64,000 bases of DNA. Source: Scatophagus argus. Its lineage: Eukaryota > Chordata > Actinopteri > Scatophagidae. The stretch lies in the NCBI RefSeq assembly GCF_020382885.2, contig NC_058494.1, positions 28,561,225 through 28,625,224 on the forward strand, read 5' to 3'. The translations under genes and the position numbers were made by a program. The notes below the pieces were generated by a model. The model did no database searches. It worked only from the letters and a program-made list of their open reading frames with translations, and was not told where the DNA came from. Of this stretch, positions 59,516 to 64,000 are shown one piece after another (position 1 is the stretch's first letter; every line of letters starts with the position of its first letter).

Positions 59516-61593
59516 GGATTATGTACCTGCTTGATATAATTCACTAACACGGCAAGGTAAAGTTATAAAATGTTAAGGAGACGGAGATTTAAATCAGCAC
59601 CTCCCTCTGCTGTCCCCAAATGTGAACTTGTTGAGGACGATGTTATAAATCAGACTAAACTGAAGTTAGAGTTAGTTTGCTGAGCTGCAGTGCCTCCAGC
59701 GTCCACTAGAGGAACAGACACTGACTGCTGGATGACACACGCTAATCAACACACAGCTTCAGAGGGCATCACCATGGTAACACAGCCAGCCTTTACATCA
59801 CACTCCGTTGCCCACAGAGCCGAACATGGCTACTGTTGCTAGGAGACAGAGTGGGGGAAGTCCCGTGTTACTATAGACAAGAGGTTTGGTGTAATCAGAT
59901 TACTGTGATCACACGATGTGTTTGGTGTCCTTTTGGTCTTCATGTCTCCTCTGTTCACTTTCCTTCACCCCATTTAGAGCTCAACTGTCATGTTGTAATG
60001 AGCAGTCACCATGGAAACTAGCATGCTGTGAGCGTGCTCAGATGCACAAACGAACTGCTGCGTACCTTCACGGTCTGTTCACCCGAGTGAAGACGTTTGT
60101 GGACGGTCCACTCAGTTCACTTATGGGACACAAATGTGCTGCTTCACTGAGTCAGATGATTCTCCACAGGGGGTTCTTCCTCAGGGATTTAAAGGTGCAG
60201 TCTGTCTCCGGATTTGATAAGTGTTTTAGTTTGAATGCTTCCCGGGTTCCTCGAACTCCCCTCAGTGCACTCTGCATTAAGTTTTATTTTTCCACATTCA
60301 GGTGATGTGATCACAGCGTGGTGGTAGACAGGTGAACACGGAGGGACATGTAGATGCCTGACTGGTCGGTCAAGCAGGACACAAACCAGAAGAATCAACA
60401 TTGAGACATTTCTGACCAGGTTTACAAACATTAAGAGAGAACTGATGAGTTCCCTGGTCGTTAGAGGAGAGAGAAAGACCACAGCTCGAACGTCTGAGTT
60501 TCCGCAGTGAACTCCGACGCTTCCTTGTGGATGTAACTCAGTTCATTTAAACCAGGCCTCCCCAAAGTGGGCCTGCCAACCAAACTTTGGGAAGCCCTGA
60601 CATCCACAGAAACGTTCATTTCCAGAGGTTTCACATGTGGAGGACAGGCCCAGCGATGGGTCAGAGTCCTCACTGTCTGTCTTTCTGGCTGTCTGTGGCT
60701 CTTCATCAGTGTGGAGGCTAAAACCAAACCGGTGCTTGTTCTGCAGGGTGTAAAAGACGTTTCTGACGGCAGCAGCTCATCGTGTGGCCTCACTGTGGAC
60801 TCGTGTGCTCTTTCAGGACGCATTCAGGACGAAGCTGCAGTTAGCGGCAGCTCTTTGTCAGCTCTTTGTTCGTTAAGATTTTAAAATCCTTTCAGCTGGA
60901 CAAGAATAAAACTTTGTTCTCTGGTCTCCTCCAGCAGAACCTCATGTCATCAATCACACGTCTTTGTGGGTGATTTCGTTATTCTGAAGAACAACTGTGG
61001 CAGCATGGGACTGATCTGACATGATCCTGATCAGTAGACTTTGTTGGCTATTTAACAGCACGGTCGTCTGTGGTCGGATGTACGAGTCCACACCCTCGCC
61101 AACAGGCTGCAGGGACTGATCCAGATGCAGCCACAGCTTCATCTGGACTGCTGTTCAAGCTCTGGGCTGATTGCAAGTCTGCTGATATTTGGATAATGAA
61201 GAAGAAACCATACCTGTGTAAGAGAATGGTGGCAGAGAAAAGGTAGTGCCAAAGCACAGGGCTGTAGGACAGCGAGGTGGAGCAGTGAAAGTGGAATAAA
61301 AACACCCTGATGCTCCTGGTCCACACCGGCTGTCACCCACTCAAGACCCCCTAAAGACTCTGAACTGTCCCTTTAACGCTCCTCAACACCTTTGGATTAT
61401 CAGAAGCTGATCAAACGTCATCAGTCCACATTCATACACATGATGACATCACTTGTAGATCAGATTTTACACCAGAACACAAAACATGATGTAATGTCTT
61501 CTGATTTCACTGGAAGAAGCTCCGCCCCCTCTTACACATGTCCCACACGCACGCACACACTCCAGAAGCAGTCTGGGTGCATTACATCATCTA

Positions 61594-61623
61594 GTCATTG
61601 TGTGTGTGTGTGTGTGTGTGTGT
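61594..61623. repeat. (TG)n microsatellite
   Basis: About 13 tandem tg units, in the presumed first intron of wasf3. Other tg/ca tracts of note are at 15098-15129, 32659-32684, 38621-38644, 41334-41348 and 45206-45224. Confidence 0.85.
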
Positions 61624-61693
61624 TCAGGCCTGTTGATGCATGATCAGCTGATCAGCTGTGCCCATCAGGCTCGGTCAGACGGCTGACCGCAGA

Positions 61694-61701
61694 TGACGTC
61701 A
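61694..61701. promoter_or_regulatory. Full palindromic CRE (TGACGTCA)
   Basis: An exact TGACGTCA octamer lies in a CpG-containing region about 100 bp from the putative first wasf3 exon. CREB/ATF binding is an inference from the motif only. Confidence 0.4.
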
Positions 61702-61804
61702 TCCCCGCACTGATCAGAGGCGCTCACGGCCCGCGGATCGATCATAGCTCTTGTTCGTCGATTGTGTGTCAGTCAGAAGCCGATGACAGATCGATGAGAC
61801 TCAC

Positions 61805-62000
61805 CGCGCGCTGAGGATCGTTCTGCTCCGGGATCCGGTTCCTTCTGCTGTGACTCCTCCGTCACAGAGCAGCGGACGGCGGGCTCATCCTCAGACCCTC
61901 CGACCAGGAATGGATGCTCACAGAGGAGGAGGAGGAGGAGAAGGAGGAGGAGGAGGAAGCCTCCTGTCGGCTCATCGGAGCTGCTCGGCTCCAGTCGGAA
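61805..62000 (-). other. Putative non-coding first exon of wasf3
   Basis: On the minus strand cctcagcgcgcg is followed by a perfect GTGAGT donor (plus-strand actcac, 61799-61804). The surrounding few hundred bases are relatively GC- and CpG-rich. wasf3's start-codon exon begins at 58044 with an acceptor just upstream of the ATG, so an upstream exon is required and this is the best candidate. The 5' limit is a guess. Confidence 0.4.
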
Positions 62001-63585
62001 AACGTCGTTCGGTCGACGATAACCATTTGTCTGAACCTTCAGTGAACCACAATAAACAAAAAGCTGTAACATGTAAACAAGTGCACATTACAAACAACAC
62101 GACGAGCCATAAACACCGAATCGGTACCAAACGGTATTTGACCGGAAAAACGAGTTAGAACGTGTTTCCGACTGAGTACCGTCTGCAGGTTCCCCTCTCA
62201 GGCCACAGAGGCAGCCTCCACCAATCAGAGGGCAGCCCGAGAGCCTGAGAGACAAAACCCGGGACACAACGCTGACCCAGTACCCTGTGACGCAGAGCTG
62301 TGGACCTGCTTCGTTAGCGCCTCAGGGCTCAGGGTGATGATGAGGAGCAGCAGGACATGCAGCCGAGGAAGGTGACATTAATGACAACGCAGAATATATT
62401 CATTTCATTTATTTAACGTGTTAAAGGTTTTGGATAATAAAGGCTGAGGAAGTCATATTTGATGGATGTTTGATGGATGAGTGCAGAGCGTTTCACATCA
62501 TGTGTGTGAACGGAGAGCTCCTGAACCACCTGTGGTCGATACCTGCTGTCTCGCAGCATCTCAGAGCCAATCAGACCTAACCAGTTCAGTTAGTGCACTT
62601 TCACCTGCAGGAGTTTCTGACGGCTCGAATGAAGTGCTGATGGCTGAGCAGTCTGCTCTGTCGCGACGATGTGTCCTCTGCATGTCCATCGAGGGACATA
62701 CTAAGTACATGTGGTCAAAAGTACCAAAACTCTAAACAATCATTTCTTCTTTGCTTCTCATTCAGAAGCAAACAGAACAAGTTGTCCTGTGCTGCCACTG
62801 GCGATGAACTTTTTCAAAGCTTAGTTCTAAGAAGAATCAAAAAGAATTGCTTTCCTGGAGTGTAACGATAGTCAGAGTGAGGAAAACAACAGCAACTGGA
62901 CAATATTTCACAGTGGAGAAACCCACCAATAAAACAGCAACAAGTACAGCAGGTGAGTTTAGTCTCAAACCACCTGAACATGCATCATGAGGAGGAGCGC
63001 GATGGATTCACCAATGGGAAAAAGAGGACAAACTGAGTGACTGTCAAACAGGAAGAGGAAGTTCTGTGACATTCTGTCACAGCTTGTTGTTGTTGCTAAC
63101 TGCCTCGTGTCTCATTCACAGGTAAGAAAATATCTGACAACACCATCCATCCATTTTCTATGCCGCTTATGGCGGCTGGAGCCGATTCCAGCTGACAGGG
63201 TGGGCTACAGGGGATAGGCCGAGTTCACCCTGGACTGGTCATGGACACCTGGTTGGACAGGCAGACCTAATGAAAAGACGGGACAGGTACAGACCTGTAA
63301 CAGCCACAGGTAGCAGTAGACTTTAATGAATTACTGTCAGGATGTTAAAAGATTTTCACCAAATATAACAAAAAAAGCTTCTAAGACAAATGAAACCCCC
63401 AGCCTTAACCTGAACCGGGTCATACTACAATCACATCACAGGGTGAGTAACTGCTAGTAAATGACTTTTCTATGTACACTCAATACTGAAAGGCATCAGA
63501 ATCATATCAGAAAGAAAACATGATACTGGAACAGCTCTAGTTTGGTCATCATGTCATGCTCCATCAGGTCCTCCTCCAGTCCAGT
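62001..63585. other. Spacer between wasf3 and the GPCR gene
   Basis: No coding exon recognised. It contains the likely wasf3 promoter at its left end and an antisense V-SINE-like 3' end at 63145-63250. The GPCR 3' UTR must lie at its right end. Confidence 0.45.
63145..63250 (-). mobile_element. V-SINE-like 3' fragment, antisense
   Basis: The bases ccatccatccattttctatg followed by ccgcttatggcggctggagc and ttcaccctggactggtc are the reverse complement of the 3' ends of the V-SINE copies at 4301 and 8681, but clearly more diverged. Confidence 0.65.
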
Positions 63586-64000
63586 TCAGAGTCTCTCACA
63601 TTCAGACTCAGGCCCGGTCTCAGAGGGATGAGGCATGTCAATGTAGAACACCTCCTTGTTGACAGGTGGTGGCGTGTGGGGTGGGCTTTCTATCCCACAG
63701 TCTGGGCTAGGGATTGGGTGAAGCTGGTTCTCTGGCGAATGCTTTTTCTCTGTCCGGTTCAGAGGAACTTTGAGTCTGGCCCCACCTCCAGCAGCAGGAC
63801 GACCGTGGGGATCGGCCTTTGGCTTGAAACGCTTCAGCTTGACGCTGTCTTTGGCGTCATGGGTACACGGTAGTAGGACAGCCACATCTTTGCGAAACTT
63901 GGAGCTGAGTCCAAAGTAGATGAGGGGGTTGTAGAAGCTGGCAGACTTGGCAAAGAGGCGGGTGAAGATGCTGGTGAGGTTAGGGACATGGAAGCCCCAG
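63586..64000 (-). CDS. Class A G-protein-coupled receptor, C-terminal part
   Basis: A minus-strand frame runs from the window edge to a stop at 63586-63588, giving 137 residues. It starts in the seventh membrane segment: LTSIFTRLFAKSASFYNPLI, then YFGLSSKFRKDV, so the NPxxY motif is intact and is followed by a helix-8-like basic stretch and a Cys (LLPC) that could be palmitoylated. The remaining hundred residues are a hydrophilic, Lys- and Pro-rich cytoplasmic tail ending ECERL. The A-K-S-A-x-x-Y-N-P arrangement recalls opsins, whose retinal-binding lysine sits in this spot, but the following YFGLSSKFRKD is not a typical opsin sequence. I do not recognise the subfamily. Transmembrane segments 1-6 are outside the window. 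Confidence 0.8.
   Translation of the reverse strand, partial: WGFHVPNLTSIFTRLFAKSASFYNPLIYFGLSSKFRKDVAVLLPCTHDAKDSVKLKRFKPKADPHGRPAAGGGARLKVPLNRTEKKHSPENQLHPIPSPDCGIESPPHTPPPVNKEVFYIDMPHPSETGPESECERL

Overview
The window is nuclear DNA of a ray-finned (teleost) fish. Vertebrate-type exons are separated by short introns with GT/AG borders. The introns and spacers carry repeats typical of fish genomes: a V-SINE-like tRNA-derived SINE, other tRNA-SINEs, 3' ends of L2-like and L1/Tx1-like LINEs, hAT-type elements and very many CA/TG microsatellites. The species cannot be named from the sequence. I rebuilt gene models by joining exons whose phases agree and whose translation matches remembered vertebrate families. 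No database search was run.

Layout. (1) About 547-11260, + strand: a classical calpain closest to CAPN8. Its first three exons, including the catalytic cysteine, lie left of the window. (2) 12792-26212, + strand: a complete 21-exon CAPN2-type calpain (701 aa). The two form a head-to-tail pair with almost identical exon lengths, so they are tandem paralogues. (3) 34525-26719, - strand: complete 22-exon AARS2, mitochondrial alanyl-tRNA synthetase (980 aa), convergent with the second calpain; their poly(A) signals lie about 30 bp apart. (4) 36565-47403, + strand: a 25-exon ALG13-like OTU-Tudor protein (912 aa), divergent from AARS2. It has its own start codon behind an in-frame stop, no glycosyltransferase domain, and serine where the OTU catalytic cysteine should be. 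(5) 49343-48559, - strand: a two-exon EOLA1-like ASCH-domain protein (155 aa). (6) 58037-51843, - strand: WASF3/WAVE3-like actin regulator (494 aa, ten coding exons), with LINE copies in its introns and a likely non-coding first exon near 61.8 kb. (7) 63586-64000, - strand: the C-terminal end of a class A GPCR cut by the window edge.

The genes form no operon-like unit: they are independent vertebrate genes for calcium-dependent proteolysis, mitochondrial translation, an OTU/Tudor protein, an ASCH protein, actin branching and a receptor. The most interesting points are the GT-less, Cys-to-Ser ALG13-like gene with UG-repeat 3' splice sites, a stop-free 84-nt AARS2 intron built partly from a 39-bp tandem duplication, and a 962-bp hAT element with a recognisable 8-bp target duplication ending 35 bp before a calpain exon.
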